From NCBI RefSeq assembly GCF_913063105.1, contig NZ_CAJXYQ010000010.1, positions 1 through 64,000 of the forward strand: 64,000 nucleotides of DNA, written 5' to 3'. Position numbers and translations under genes: made by a program. Shown piece by piece: positions 7,999-17,715 of the stretch. Each line of letters begins with the position of its first letter. Position 1 is the first letter of the stretch. The notes under the pieces were generated by a model, which saw only the letters and a list, made by a program, of their open reading frames with translations, searched no databases and was not told where the DNA came from. This DNA is from an uncultured Draconibacterium sp. GTDB taxonomy: Bacteria; Bacteroidota; Bacteroidia; Bacteroidales; Prolixibacteraceae.

Positions 7999-9624
7999 CT
8001 AATCAGTTGTAACAAGTAGGTTTGTGTATTTGTCTTGATTTTCAATAACCTCAAGAGCCTTTAAAATTGCATCATCTTCCTGGTATAAAATTTTATACAT
8101 GTCATTCCTTGAGAATACGTCGCGAGCTATTAATGCTTTTAATTCACGTTTTATATCGTTTTGCAGAAAAGCCAGGCTCTCATCGTCTCGTTCAATGCCT
8201 TCTTCAATACCTTTGGCAACAACCTGTTCAATGTTGCTGTCTGAAATCTTAAATTTATGATTGAACGACTCAAAATCGGGATATTTTTTATGCAATTCTT
8301 CACGATGTTCATCCACATAATCTAACACAAAATTATAGGTTACCTGCTTCCTTCTGAGTTTATTTACATAAGCGTAGTGCGACGAAGTATCAATAGGAAT
8401 AAAAATATCGGGCATCACCCCTCCGCCACCATATACAGCTCGTCCGTTAACAAGTGTTTTGTGTTTTAAGCTATCGTCAAAATCGATACTGTCTGCACTG
8501 AACATCTCCCCGTTACTCAAACGGTTCGAATAGTCTTTTCGGTATTCGCTGATGCCTTCGTCGTAAGGTTTCTGTATACATCTTCCGCTTGGAGTGTAGT
8601 AATGTGCAGTGGTCAGACGTACCATTGAACCATCGTTGAGGAAGAATGGTTTTTGAACCAATCCTTTGCCAAACGAACGTCTGCCAATAATTACTCCCCG
8701 GTCCCAATCCTGAACAGCTCCAGATACAATTTCGCTGGCAGAGGCTGAACCTTCGTTAACCAATACAACTAAATTTCCACTTTCGAAAGAGCCTTTAGCC
8801 GTAGCTTTATATTCGCGTTTAGGGTCGTTGGTTCCATCGGTGTAGACGATCAGCTGTTCATTTTGCAGGAACTGATCGGAAAGTTCAATTGCCGATTTAA
8901 GGTAACCGCCACCATTGCCACGTAAATCGAGAACAAGGTTTTTTATTCCTTGCCGATTTAAATCGGTCATTGCAGTTAAGAACTCTTCCGTTGTAGTTGC
9001 CGAGAACTTATTCAATTTTATGTAACCTGTTGTTTCATCAAGCATGTATGATGCATCAAGGCTAAAAATTGGAATTTTATCTCTGATAATGGAAAAGTCT
9101 AAGGGAGTTTCGCTTCCCCTTCGTGCTATCTTAAGGTCGACTTTAGTTCCCTTATCCCCTCGAAGTAATTCAAAAACATCTGAATTTTTAAGACCAATCC
9201 CTGCGATATTTTTTTCATCTACTTCTATGATTCGGTCGCCGGCCCGTAACCCAACTTTTTCTGATGGTCCGCCAGAGATTGTTGTGGTAACAAGCAAAGT
9301 ATCTTTATAAATATTGAATGAGATACCGATACCCTCGAAATTGCCCTTTAATGGCTCATTCATTTTGTCAACTTCCTCTTTTGAAATATATGTTGAGTGT
9401 GGGTCAAGTTCTTGCAACAGGTGAACAATGGCTTTCTCTGTGAGGTCATTTACATCGGCTGAATCCACATAATAACCATCTACCAAACGAAGTAGACGTG
9501 CAAATTTTACCTGGTTTTCCTGCACTTCTTTTTGTGCCATGGTGGCAAAGGGAAAAACCAACAAAAATGCCAACAATATATTTATTCCAATATTCTTAAG
9601 ATGTTTAAATTTTGTAATGGTCAT
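7999..9624 (-). CDS. S41 C-terminal processing protease with PDZ domain (CtpA-like)
   Basis: A periplasmic serine protease that cleaves or degrades proteins by their C-terminal tails. From the ATG at 9624 there is a signal peptide (ILLAFLLVFPFATMAQ), an N-terminal helical part, and a PDZ domain with GIGISF and GLRAGDRIIEVD. The S41 catalytic core has LDLRGNGGG, the nucleophile Ser in NEGSASASE and the general-base Lys in SFGKGLVQ. The longer reading to 9711 would overlap the guaA stop and bury the signal peptide. guaA ends 78 nt upstream on the same strand and pnuC follows downstream. Confidence 0.92.
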   Translation of the reverse strand: MTITKFKHLKNIGINILLAFLLVFPFATMAQKEVQENQVKFARLLRLVDGYYVDSADVNDLTEKAIVHLLQELDPHSTYISKEEVDKMNEPLKGNFEGIGISFNIYKDTLLVTTTISGGPSEKVGLRAGDRIIEVDEKNIAGIGLKNSDVFELLRGDKGTKVDLKIARRGSETPLDFSIIRDKIPIFSLDASYMLDETTGYIKLNKFSATTTEEFLTAMTDLNRQGIKNLVLDLRGNGGGYLKSAIELSDQFLQNEQLIVYTDGTNDPKREYKATAKGSFESGNLVVLVNEGSASASEIVSGAVQDWDRGVIIGRRSFGKGLVQKPFFLNDGSMVRLTTAHYYTPSGRCIQKPYDEGISEYRKDYSNRLSNGEMFSADSIDFDDSLKHKTLVNGRAVYGGGGVMPDIFIPIDTSSHYAYVNKLRRKQVTYNFVLDYVDEHREELHKKYPDFESFNHKFKISDSNIEQVVAKGIEEGIERDDESLAFLQNDIKRELKALIARDVFSRNDMYKILYQEDDAILKALEVIENQDKYTNLLVTTD

Positions 9625-9701
9625 ATTTTTTTTCTTTCTTTTACAACGATGAATTTTAGCAATAAGTCTGCCAAAATTACAATCGTTACAATTTGCAACA
9701 A

Positions 9702-11231
9702 CTATTCCCACTCGATTGTTGCAGGCGGTTTAGAGCTGATGTCGTACACAACCCTGTTTATGCCACGTACTTTATTTATAATTTCATTCGACATTTTAGC
9801 CAGGAAATCATAGGGAAGGTGAACCCAGTCAGCCGTCATCCCGTCGGTAGAAGTTACTGCACGCAATGCAACGGTATTTTCGTAAGTGCGTTCGTCGCCC
9901 ATTACGCCAACCGATTGCACCGGAAGCAGCATTACACCTGCTTGCCAAACATCGTCGTATAGCCCCCAGTTTTTTAGTCCGTTTATAAATATGGCGTCAG
10001 CTTCTTGCAGAATTCTCACTTTTTCAGGCGTTACATCCCCTAAAATTCGGATTCCCAGACCGGGCCCCGGGAATGGGTGACGGCCTAAAAGTTCTTTTTT
10101 TATGTTTAGCGCACCGCCAACTCTTCTAACTTCATCTTTAAAAAGCAGTTTTAGCGGTTCAACAACTTTTAGGTTCATTTTTTCGGGAAGACCTCCAACG
10201 TTGTGATGCGATTTAATTGTTGCTGATGGGCCATTAACCGATACTGACTCGATAACATCAGGGTAAATGGTTCCTTGCGCCAACCATTTTACATCTTTGA
10301 TTTTGTGCGCTTCTTCGTCAAAAACCTCGATAAAGTTTCTTCCAATAATTTTACGTTTCTGTTCCGGATCGGTTATGCCTTCCAGGTCATCCCAAAACTT
10401 TTTTCGAGCATCAACACCAATTACATTCAATCCCATATTTTCGTAGGAATGGAGCACATCTTCAAATTCATTTTTCCGAAGCAGACCATTATCAACAAAA
10501 ATGCAGGTGAGGTTTTTACCAATGGCCCTGTTTAACAATACCCCGGCAACCGACGAGTCAACACCACCCGACAGTCCTAGTACAACCTTATCATTGCCGA
10601 GCTGTGCTTTAAGTTCTTGTACAGTTGTTTCAACAAATGAATCGGGAGTCCAGTTTTGTTCGCATCCGCAAATGGTTGTTACAAAGTTTTCAAGCAGTTG
10701 TTTCCCCTCTGTGGTGTGGTACACTTCCGGGTGAAACTGAATAGCCCATGTTTTTTCATTGTCAACCTTGTAAGCTGCGTAGTTAACATCTTCGGTTGAT
10801 GCAATAACTTTATAGTTTTTAGGTAGTTTAACAATGGTATCGCCGTGCGACATCCAAACCTGGGTGTGCAAACTAATATTTTGAAACAGAATGCTGTCAT
10901 GGTCGATAAACCCAAGATTGGCTCTTCCATACTCGCGCGTGTTTGATGGTGCTACCTCGCCTCCAAAAAAATGAGCAAGATACTGCGCACCGTAACAAAC
11001 GCCCAATACCGGTAGTTTACCTTTTATTTTCGACAGGTCGGGACGCGGTGCATCTTCATCGCGAACAGAGTACGGGCTTCCTGAAAGAATAACGCCTTTT
11101 ACACTGTCATCAATTTCCGGGTAATGATTGTAGGGGTGAATTTCGCAATATACATTTAACTCACGAACCTTACGGCCAATCAGTTGAGTGTACTGAGAAC
11201 CAAAATCTAGGATTAATATTTTTTCCTGCAT
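9702..11231 (-). CDS. guaA: GMP synthase (glutamine-hydrolysing)
   Basis: Converts XMP to GMP using ATP and glutamine in the cytoplasm. The class I glutamine amidotransferase half has nucleophile Cys79 in GVCYGAQY and His167/Glu169 in QFHPEV. The ATP-pyrophosphatase half has the PP-loop SGGVDSS at 221-227. The C-terminal dimerisation domain ends in the conserved PPATIEWE. At 509 aa it is full length. A TACTTTTG at 11258-11265 on the minus strand resembles a -7 element. The 214-nt gap to the divergent LysM gene appears to hold only promoters. Confidence 0.98.
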   Translation of the reverse strand: MQEKILILDFGSQYTQLIGRKVRELNVYCEIHPYNHYPEIDDSVKGVILSGSPYSVRDEDAPRPDLSKIKGKLPVLGVCYGAQYLAHFFGGEVAPSNTREYGRANLGFIDHDSILFQNISLHTQVWMSHGDTIVKLPKNYKVIASTEDVNYAAYKVDNEKTWAIQFHPEVYHTTEGKQLLENFVTTICGCEQNWTPDSFVETTVQELKAQLGNDKVVLGLSGGVDSSVAGVLLNRAIGKNLTCIFVDNGLLRKNEFEDVLHSYENMGLNVIGVDARKKFWDDLEGITDPEQKRKIIGRNFIEVFDEEAHKIKDVKWLAQGTIYPDVIESVSVNGPSATIKSHHNVGGLPEKMNLKVVEPLKLLFKDEVRRVGGALNIKKELLGRHPFPGPGLGIRILGDVTPEKVRILQEADAIFINGLKNWGLYDDVWQAGVMLLPVQSVGVMGDERTYENTVALRAVTSTDGMTADWVHLPYDFLAKMSNEIINKVRGINRVVYDISSKPPATIEWE

Positions 11232-11412
11232 GAAAAATTTATTTATTATTGAAAAGACAAAAGTAAGAATATCGTACCAAAATTGCTTGAATTGCGCATG
11301 AATTTAAAGCGCTTGTTAACAAGAGAACACAAAACATCAGCTGGTGTTTGAGAAAACTGTAAAATTAATACTGAAAGTGTTCGTTAGGATTTAGGTGTTG
11401 TAATAGATTTGC

Positions 11413-11420
11413 TAAATTTG
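11413..11420 (+). promoter_or_regulatory. Putative -7 element of the LysM gene
   Basis: TAAATTTG matches the Bacteroidota TAnnTTTG consensus and lies 25 nt before the ATG at 11446. No clear -33 TTG was seen at the usual spacing, so support is partial. Confidence 0.35.
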
Positions 11421-11445
11421 AGCGAATTTTAAAATTCTTGATCTA

Positions 11446-13866
11446 ATGAGAAGTCTTTTGCTACTTTGTTGTGCATTTTTTCTAATGGTTTTTAATGAAC
11501 AAGTGAATGGGCAAAATTTTGTTGAAAATGAGATTGTAGTAATCCAGGGGGAAAAGTACCTAATGCATCATGTGCGAACCGGAGAAACTATTTATTCGAT
11601 AAGCAAAAAATATGGTATCTCGCAATCAATACTCGAACAACATAATCCATCAATAAAATCAGGTTTATCTATTGCTGAGGTTTTGAAAATACCGTATGCA
11701 CAAATAACGCAGATTGATGCTTCTGATACGATACAAAAAGGAGACCCTGATGGCTTTACAACCCATAGGATAGAATCAAAAAAAGAAACTGCATATTTTA
11801 TTGCAAAAAAGTACGGCATAACGGTGGAAGAACTCTATGCATACAATCCTACAGTTAGAAAGTTTAAAAAGAGAACCAAATTAAATATCCCTTACTGGAA
11901 CACAACTGTAGCATCAGAAAATGCATTCGAATCAAACATTGAAAATCAACTGGAGAATAAAAATTTTACAACACATCAGGTAGTTTCTGGCGAAACGCTG
12001 TTCTCGCTTGCCAAAAAATACAATACCACAACCGATGAGTTACTTGCACTAAATCCTGAAGCCCAGGAGTTAAAAGCAGGAATGACATTGAAAATTAAGC
12101 CAATTGCACCGGAAGATGAAGGTGGTGGGCCACAGCCAATCCATAAAAGCAGTTCTAAAAATTATATTGAACACATTATTGAATCGGGGGAGACCATGTG
12201 GGGAACCACACGTAAATACAATGTATCAGAAGAAGAACTGAAAGCTATTAACCCGATTTTAAAAACCGGTTTTCCGGCAGGTGCTGTAATAAAAATACCC
12301 GTTCCCGCAGTTAACGAGCCTCATGCAATGCCGGTAAATTCTGCCGCATTCGATCAACATCTGGTACAAAAAGGCGAAACACTTTATGGCCTGTCCAAAC
12401 AATACAGTATTGAAATTCCTGAGCTTATAAAGTATAACCCTGTACTGGATAGGCGAAACCTGGTTTATGGCGAAACAATTTTGATACCTAAAAAACTGGA
12501 TGACTTTTTGGAACTGGAGCCAACAACCAATGTTGAAATTGATTCGGCGCAGCTAATGGCTGAAATTTACGCGGTTGAGGTTCCGGTTGAGATTCCTGAA
12601 TCGTGCCGGCCAGATTTTACGCTCCATAATCAAGACCGAAACTACACTGTTGCCTTGTTTTTACCTTTTTTTTACGAGGCAAACGATACTTTAAATCGCG
12701 AAGATCTTGTTATTGATACAACAGCTCTTTTTACCAATGAGGAAGCCGAAATAGCTCTTGATACTACAATTGAACTTGAAGAGAGAAAGGAACTTTTTAA
12801 GCAATTTTATGGAGGAAGTGAAAACTTTGTACAGTTTTATGAAGGCGCTTTACTGGCTATCGATTCATTGCAAAATGCAGGTTTTACGCTTACCCTAAAT
12901 GTGTATGATACGCAACGTAATGCCGATTCTATTCGACAGTTTTTTCAGAGCGAAGAATTCTTACTTACGGATTTAATAATTGGACCAATTTTTCCGAATG
13001 TACAAAACGAGATTGCTGCTTATGCTGCTAAAAACAGAATACCTTTTGTTTCGCCACTGGCTTCACAAACGCATCTTACAGAAGCTAATGCAAATTATTT
13101 TCAGGTTAATCCTTCGCGCGATTACTTAATGCGACAAACAGCCGAAATGGTTGCTGAAGAGCATCACAACAGCAATTTTATTATTGTAAAAACCTCTGAT
13201 TACAGCGGAACACCCGACGGCAACTTGGTAGAGTTGTTAAAAGAGAAATTCTTTAATTCAGGCCTGCTTAGCAGCACAGAAGGTGTAAATTTTACGATTT
13301 ACGATTTTAAAAATGAAGGTACTTTTGGCTTACGCCGAATTATGTCGAAACAAAAAGAAAATGTAGTGTTTATTCCTTCGTCAAACGAAGGCGAACTTAG
13401 CGTTGCTATTTCAAACGTGAATAATCTTGCCGACGACTACTCAATTACCTTAATAGGAACCAGTCGTTTTCCCAATTATTCCAGTATACAAATCGAACAC
13501 TTTCATAACCTGAAATTGAAGTACATTGCACCGTATTATACCGACTACAGCAATAAAAATACCATTGGTTTTATCAAAAAATATAAACAGTTTTTTGGAA
13601 CCGAACCCGATAATTTTGGTTTTCAGGGCTTTGATGTAACCATGTATTTTGTGTCTGCATTAATTTCTTATGGAGCCGACTTTGCCGATTGTTTACCTTA
13701 TATGCACACCTATCAGATGCAGGGAAACTATCATTTTGAAAAACTTACACAATTTGGCGGCTACATGAACGAAGGTGTATCGGTAATTTCGTACACCAAC
13801 GATTATGAAGTGTTGCGAAAACGTGTAAAAGGGCAACCTCGGTTAGTGGCAGCTTCGGTTAAATAA
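11446..13866 (+). CDS. Exported multi-LysM protein with type-1 periplasmic-binding-like domain
   Basis: A predicted envelope protein that binds peptidoglycan through LysM repeats and carries a receptor-type ligand-binding fold. A signal peptide ends near residue 23 (FNEQVNGQ). Five LysM repeats follow at roughly 35-80, 100-145, 170-213, 237-282 and 304-348, with motifs such as GETIYSISKKYG and GETLFSLAKKYN. Residues 395-800 resemble branched-chain amino acid receptor proteins (VALFLPFFYE; FYEGALLAIDSL; DLIIGPIFP; IPFVSPLAS). This LysM/receptor combination recurs in Bacteroidota, but its physiological role is not established to my knowledge. A small gene of unknown function follows 59 nt downstream. 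Confidence 0.82.
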   Translation: MRSLLLLCCAFFLMVFNEQVNGQNFVENEIVVIQGEKYLMHHVRTGETIYSISKKYGISQSILEQHNPSIKSGLSIAEVLKIPYAQITQIDASDTIQKGDPDGFTTHRIESKKETAYFIAKKYGITVEELYAYNPTVRKFKKRTKLNIPYWNTTVASENAFESNIENQLENKNFTTHQVVSGETLFSLAKKYNTTTDELLALNPEAQELKAGMTLKIKPIAPEDEGGGPQPIHKSSSKNYIEHIIESGETMWGTTRKYNVSEEELKAINPILKTGFPAGAVIKIPVPAVNEPHAMPVNSAAFDQHLVQKGETLYGLSKQYSIEIPELIKYNPVLDRRNLVYGETILIPKKLDDFLELEPTTNVEIDSAQLMAEIYAVEVPVEIPESCRPDFTLHNQDRNYTVALFLPFFYEANDTLNREDLVIDTTALFTNEEAEIALDTTIELEERKELFKQFYGGSENFVQFYEGALLAIDSLQNAGFTLTLNVYDTQRNADSIRQFFQSEEFLLTDLIIGPIFPNVQNEIAAYAAKNRIPFVSPLASQTHLTEANANYFQVNPSRDYLMRQTAEMVAEEHHNSNFIIVKTSDYSGTPDGNLVELLKEKFFNSGLLSSTEGVNFTIYDFKNEGTFGLRRIMSKQKENVVFIPSSNEGELSVAISNVNNLADDYSITLIGTSRFPNYSSIQIEHFHNLKLKYIAPYYTDYSNKNTIGFIKKYKQFFGTEPDNFGFQGFDVTMYFVSALISYGADFADCLPYMHTYQMQGNYHFEKLTQFGGYMNEGVSVISYTNDYEVLRKRVKGQPRLVAASVK

Positions 13867-13925
13867 AATTAAGCCTGAATTTTTTTTTTTGAAACTTTTT
13901 ATTGAACAGATCAAATTGAACTAAA

Positions 13926-14459
13926 ATGGAAGAATTGACTATTGGAACACGCGTTGAACATCCGCGTTACGGAGAAGGAATTGTTAGCAGAGATAATTTA
14001 ACTGCCTACGAGATTTTTTTTGAAAGAGGCGGTAAAATGGAAATAACAAAACGAAATACTGATTTAACGGTTTTGGAAACCAATGAATCGGGAGCAAAAT
14101 CATCCTTGTCGATAAAAGAATTGGAGAAAGTTATAAGCTATGTGCTCGATAAACACGCGGTATTGAATGAGCTTGTTCCGCTTGGCGAGAAATGGAGTGG
14201 TGGAACCATGCTTTTACAGCCGGCCAACCAGGAGCTAAAACCAAAAGAAATTCCGATTGAAACTTTTTTTCATAAGATCGTAATGTTGCGTGACAGGCTT
14301 CGTGTTCTCGAGCAAAATATAAACAGCAGCAAATCGCTAAGCGATGAAGAAAAAGTAAATATCCAACAATACATTACCAGGGCTTATGGTTCGTTAACCA
14401 CTTTTAATGTGTTATTTTCTGATAAAGAACATTATTTTGTAGGAGCAAAAAGCAAATAA
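13926..14459 (+). CDS. Conserved hypothetical protein, 177 aa
   Basis: Not recognised. No signal peptide or membrane helix is visible, so it is probably cytoplasmic. Residues 1-50 (GTRVEHPRYGEGIV) resemble the small beta-barrel seen at the C-terminus of UvrD/PcrA helicases and in CarD-like proteins, hinting at nucleic acid or polymerase contact; this is weak inference. The rest is predicted helical, ending in FSDKEHYFVGAKSK. It lies between the LysM gene and an esterase gene, 16 nt before the latter, so it may share their transcript. Confidence 0.7.
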   Translation: MEELTIGTRVEHPRYGEGIVSRDNLTAYEIFFERGGKMEITKRNTDLTVLETNESGAKSSLSIKELEKVISYVLDKHAVLNELVPLGEKWSGGTMLLQPANQELKPKEIPIETFFHKIVMLRDRLRVLEQNINSSKSLSDEEKVNIQQYITRAYGSLTTFNVLFSDKEHYFVGAKSK

Positions 14460-14475
14460 CAAATACTTCCAACTT

Positions 14476-15378
14476 ATGAAATTGATTATTTTTTTAATTC
14501 TTGCAACTATCTTTTCTTCAATAACAATGGCCCAGGATAAAGTACTGAAGGTATGGCCAAACGGTGCGCCTAATGATAACGGGATGACAGAACCGGAAGA
14601 AAAGTACGACGGAGTGCGGGTACGTAATGTCTCGGAGGCTCAGATGTATGTGTTTTTGCCTGAAGCTGAAAATAACACTGGTGCCGCGGTTGTTATTTGC
14701 CCTGGAGGGGGTTATAGAATTGAAGCAATGGATCATGAGGGATACGATATCGCCCGGTTTCTGCAAAAGAAGGGGATTGCCGGAATTGTCTTGAAATACC
14801 GCCTCCCGTATGGACACCACGAGGTGCCGGGTAGCGATGCCCGACAGGCAATTCGCATGGTACGGGCCAATGCTGAAGAATGGGGAATTGATTCGGATAA
14901 AATTGGAATAGCCGGATCATCGGCCGGAGGGCATCTGGCATCTACAGCAGGAACTGTTTTTGATTATGGCGACCAGACCAGCACAGATCCGGTAGCCCGG
15001 CAGAGTTGCAGACCTGATTTTATGTTGCTACTGTACCCGGTTATTACTATGAATGAAAAATATAGTCACATTGGCTCGCGTGAAAACCTTATTGGAAAAG
15101 GACACGATAAAGAATTAGTTCGAAAATACTCGAACGAATTAAATGTGGGAGCAGAAACACCACCTGCTTTTTTGGTACTGGCCGACGACGATAAGGCTGT
15201 TGTGCCGCAAAATTCTATTGCTTTTTACACCCAGCTTAAAAAGTATAATGTACCTGCAGAAATGCACATTTTTGCTGAAGGTGGTCATGGTTTTGGAATT
15301 CGTGAAACAGGCTTGCCGGCAGCCCAATGGCCCGAGTTATTTTGCACCTGGTTACAAGCACAAAAAATTATAGATTAA
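14476..15378 (+). CDS. Exported alpha/beta-hydrolase, esterase/acetylxylan esterase-like
   Basis: A predicted secreted or periplasmic carboxylesterase. A signal peptide ends near residue 19 (SSITMAQ). The oxyanion-hole motif CPGGGY, the nucleophile elbow GSSAGG, the acid in ADDDKAVVP and the His in EGGHGFG form a complete triad in the expected order. The family includes carbohydrate deacetylases and lipases; the substrate is unknown. Its stop overlaps the ATG of the Nudix gene (TAATG), indicating translational coupling. Confidence 0.85.
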   Translation: MKLIIFLILATIFSSITMAQDKVLKVWPNGAPNDNGMTEPEEKYDGVRVRNVSEAQMYVFLPEAENNTGAAVVICPGGGYRIEAMDHEGYDIARFLQKKGIAGIVLKYRLPYGHHEVPGSDARQAIRMVRANAEEWGIDSDKIGIAGSSAGGHLASTAGTVFDYGDQTSTDPVARQSCRPDFMLLLYPVITMNEKYSHIGSRENLIGKGHDKELVRKYSNELNVGAETPPAFLVLADDDKAVVPQNSIAFYTQLKKYNVPAEMHIFAEGGHGFGIRETGLPAAQWPELFCTWLQAQKIID

Positions 15379-15923
15379 TGCAGGCAACACACCCCTTAAA
15401 AGTAATTAAGCATTGTTTAAAATGTGGCAGCACCAATTTTACACCATCAGGAGAAAGATCGTTAAAATGCGGTGCTTGTGGTTTCCATTTTTTTATAAAC
15501 TCGTCGGCGGCAGTAGCTGCTTTGGTAACCGATACGGCCGGAAAATTGATGCTGGTTACGCGCGGTGTTGAGCCAAATTATGGGAAACTTGACCTGCCCG
15601 GTGGTTTTATCGACCCTATGGAAACAGCAGAGCAGGCAGTTAAACGAGAGTTGAAAGAGGAGTTGGCATTAGACGTGAAATCGCTTCAATATTTGACTTC
15701 GGCACCAAACGAGTATGTGTTTTCCGATTTTTCAGTTTTTACGCTGGATATGGCTTTTGTAGTAAACGATTATTTTACCGAAGGATTAAAGCCCATGGAT
15801 GATATTCTGGATTATAAGTTTTATGCTGAAGACGAACTGGATTATAAGGATATTCCGGCACCATCAATTAAAAATTTTGTTCAACTTTATTTTAAGAACT
15901 TAAAGCGCACAAAAACTAAATAA
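15378..15923 (+). CDS. Nudix hydrolase with N-terminal zinc ribbon
   Basis: Hydrolyses a nucleoside-diphosphate-linked substrate; zinc-ribbon Nudix proteins include NADH pyrophosphatases. The N-terminus has two CxxC pairs (CLKCG and CGACG) at about residues 13-33, followed by the Nudix box GGFIDPMETAEQAVKREL with KEEL. The ATG at 15378 overlaps the preceding stop by one base and fits coupling better than the longer frame from 15327. It is followed 10 nt later by the aminopeptidase P gene. Confidence 0.87.
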   Translation: MQATHPLKVIKHCLKCGSTNFTPSGERSLKCGACGFHFFINSSAAVAALVTDTAGKLMLVTRGVEPNYGKLDLPGGFIDPMETAEQAVKRELKEELALDVKSLQYLTSAPNEYVFSDFSVFTLDMAFVVNDYFTEGLKPMDDILDYKFYAEDELDYKDIPAPSIKNFVQLYFKNLKRTKTK

Positions 15924-15933
15924 CATCAAACTA

Positions 15934-17715
15934 ATGAAATCAGAAATAAGGAAACGACTGGCGGCGCTGCGTGCTGTAATGCAAAAATCGGGGATCGATG
16001 CCTGGTATATTTCAGGAACTGATCCGCATTCAAGCGAATATTTACCGATTCGCTGGCAAACACGTCAGTTTATTTCGGGTTTTACCGGCTCGTACGGTGT
16101 GTTGGTTGTTACGCAAAAAGATGCTGCTTTGTGGACCGATTCCCGCTATTTCCTTCAGGCTGAGGAACAATTAGAAGGAACAGGTATTGTTATGCAGAAA
16201 CTTCGTGTTCCGGAAGCGGTACTGCCGGAACAATGGATTCTGGAGAAATTACCGGCAGAAAGCAGGGTAGGGGTTGACACACAAACGATATCTACCGAAG
16301 GATTTAGACAGTTTGAAAATGTCTTAAAAAAGGGAAATATTGCTTTAGTAGCTACAGGTGATCTGTTTGAACAAATATGGCAGAACAGGCCAGATTTTCC
16401 GGCTAATGAGGTTTTTGAATTCGAGCTAAAATATACCGGTTTATCAAGAAAAGAAAAACAAGAGCAGTTAATTACTGCAACAACTAAGGCTGGTGCCAAC
16501 TATCACCTGATTACGATGCTTGATGAACTGGCCTGGCAGTATAATCTGCGTGGATCTGATATTTTGTATAACCCGGTGTTTTGTGCCTATGCCTTGGTGG
16601 GTAAAAACAAGAGTTATTTGTTTGTAAATAAAAATAAACTCAACGATAAAACACTTGACAGTTTGCATAACGATGGTGTTGAAATTCTGGATTATGAAAA
16701 GTTTTATGACTTTTTATCAGAACTAAAAGGTCAGAAAATATACCTTGATACCAACACAGCTAACTTTGCTGCTTTTTCAAATATCAGGTTAAAGAATGAA
16801 ATTGTAGAAGGAACATCTATTGTATCGTTACTAAAAGCCAAAAAGAATCCGGTGGAACTTGAAGGTTTTAGAACAGCGATGTTAAAAGATGGTGTTGCTT
16901 TGGTGGAGTTTTTATTCTGGTTAAAACAAACAGTAGGTAAATCCGCTGTTTCAGAATTTACTATTGGTGAGAAGTTAAAAGAATGCCGGGCAAAACAAGA
17001 AGGATTTATGGGGGAGAGTTTTCCTCCAATAGTAGGGTACAAAGAACATGGGGCAATTGTGCATTTAAGCGTTAACCCCAACAATGCTTTGCCTGTTAAG
17101 GCCGATGGTATTTTGTTGTTCGATTCGGGAGGGCAGTATTTTGATGGAACGACCGATATTACCAGAACAGTTGCCCTGGGACGGATATCGGAACAGCAAC
17201 GAATAGATTATACGCTGGTGTTAAAAGGAATGGTGGCTTTATCGATGGCTAAATTCCCGTACGGTACTAAAGGGTGTCATTTAGATATTCTGGCACGTCA
17301 GCCTTTATGGCAAAACGGCATGAATTACGGCCATGGAACCGGGCATGGGGTTGGCCATTTTTTAAATGTGCATGAAGGACCAATGGCCATTCGTCAGGAA
17401 TACAATGAGAATATGATTGAGCCCGGACACGTTTTGTCGAACGAACCCGCGTTTTATCGCAAAGGGCAATACGGAATTCGGACAGAGAATATGATTGTTT
17501 GCAAAGAAATGGAAGAAACTCAATACGGCAAATTTCTTGGTTTTGAAACCTTAACGCTGTGTCCGATCGACTTGGAATTGATAAAAACAGACCTTCTCTC
17601 ATTTGAAGAGACACAATGGCTTAATAAGTACCACCAAATGGTAAACCAAAAATTAAAGCCCTGTTTGGCAAAAGAATATCACGAGTTCTTAGACGATCTT
17701 ACCCAGCAAATTTAA
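15934..17715 (+). CDS. Xaa-Pro aminopeptidase (M24B, aminopeptidase P family)
   Basis: A cytoplasmic metallopeptidase removing N-terminal residues preceding proline. At 593 aa it matches the three-domain eukaryote-like form: two creatinase-N domains (1-150 and 155-305) then the M24 catalytic domain. Metal ligands are present: Asp in LLFDSGG, Asp in GTTDITRT, His in GHGTGHGVGH, Glu in SNEPAFY and Glu in IRTENM. The HVSF-type region reads VHLSVNP. It overlaps the convergent receiver-kinase gene by 4 nt at the stop codons. Confidence 0.94.
   Translation: MKSEIRKRLAALRAVMQKSGIDAWYISGTDPHSSEYLPIRWQTRQFISGFTGSYGVLVVTQKDAALWTDSRYFLQAEEQLEGTGIVMQKLRVPEAVLPEQWILEKLPAESRVGVDTQTISTEGFRQFENVLKKGNIALVATGDLFEQIWQNRPDFPANEVFEFELKYTGLSRKEKQEQLITATTKAGANYHLITMLDELAWQYNLRGSDILYNPVFCAYALVGKNKSYLFVNKNKLNDKTLDSLHNDGVEILDYEKFYDFLSELKGQKIYLDTNTANFAAFSNIRLKNEIVEGTSIVSLLKAKKNPVELEGFRTAMLKDGVALVEFLFWLKQTVGKSAVSEFTIGEKLKECRAKQEGFMGESFPPIVGYKEHGAIVHLSVNPNNALPVKADGILLFDSGGQYFDGTTDITRTVALGRISEQQRIDYTLVLKGMVALSMAKFPYGTKGCHLDILARQPLWQNGMNYGHGTGHGVGHFLNVHEGPMAIRQEYNENMIEPGHVLSNEPAFYRKGQYGIRTENMIVCKEMEETQYGKFLGFETLTLCPIDLELIKTDLLSFEETQWLNKYHQMVNQKLKPCLAKEYHEFLDDLTQQI

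Noticed and set aside
9625-9711. A 29-residue N-terminal extension of the S41 protease
   Set aside because: It overlaps the guaA stop and would place a basic stretch before the signal peptide; ATG at 9624 is cleaner.
15327-15377. An N-terminal extension of the Nudix protein
   Set aside because: It overlaps the end of the esterase gene. The ATG at 15378 gives a coupled TAATG junction and a normal start just before the zinc ribbon.
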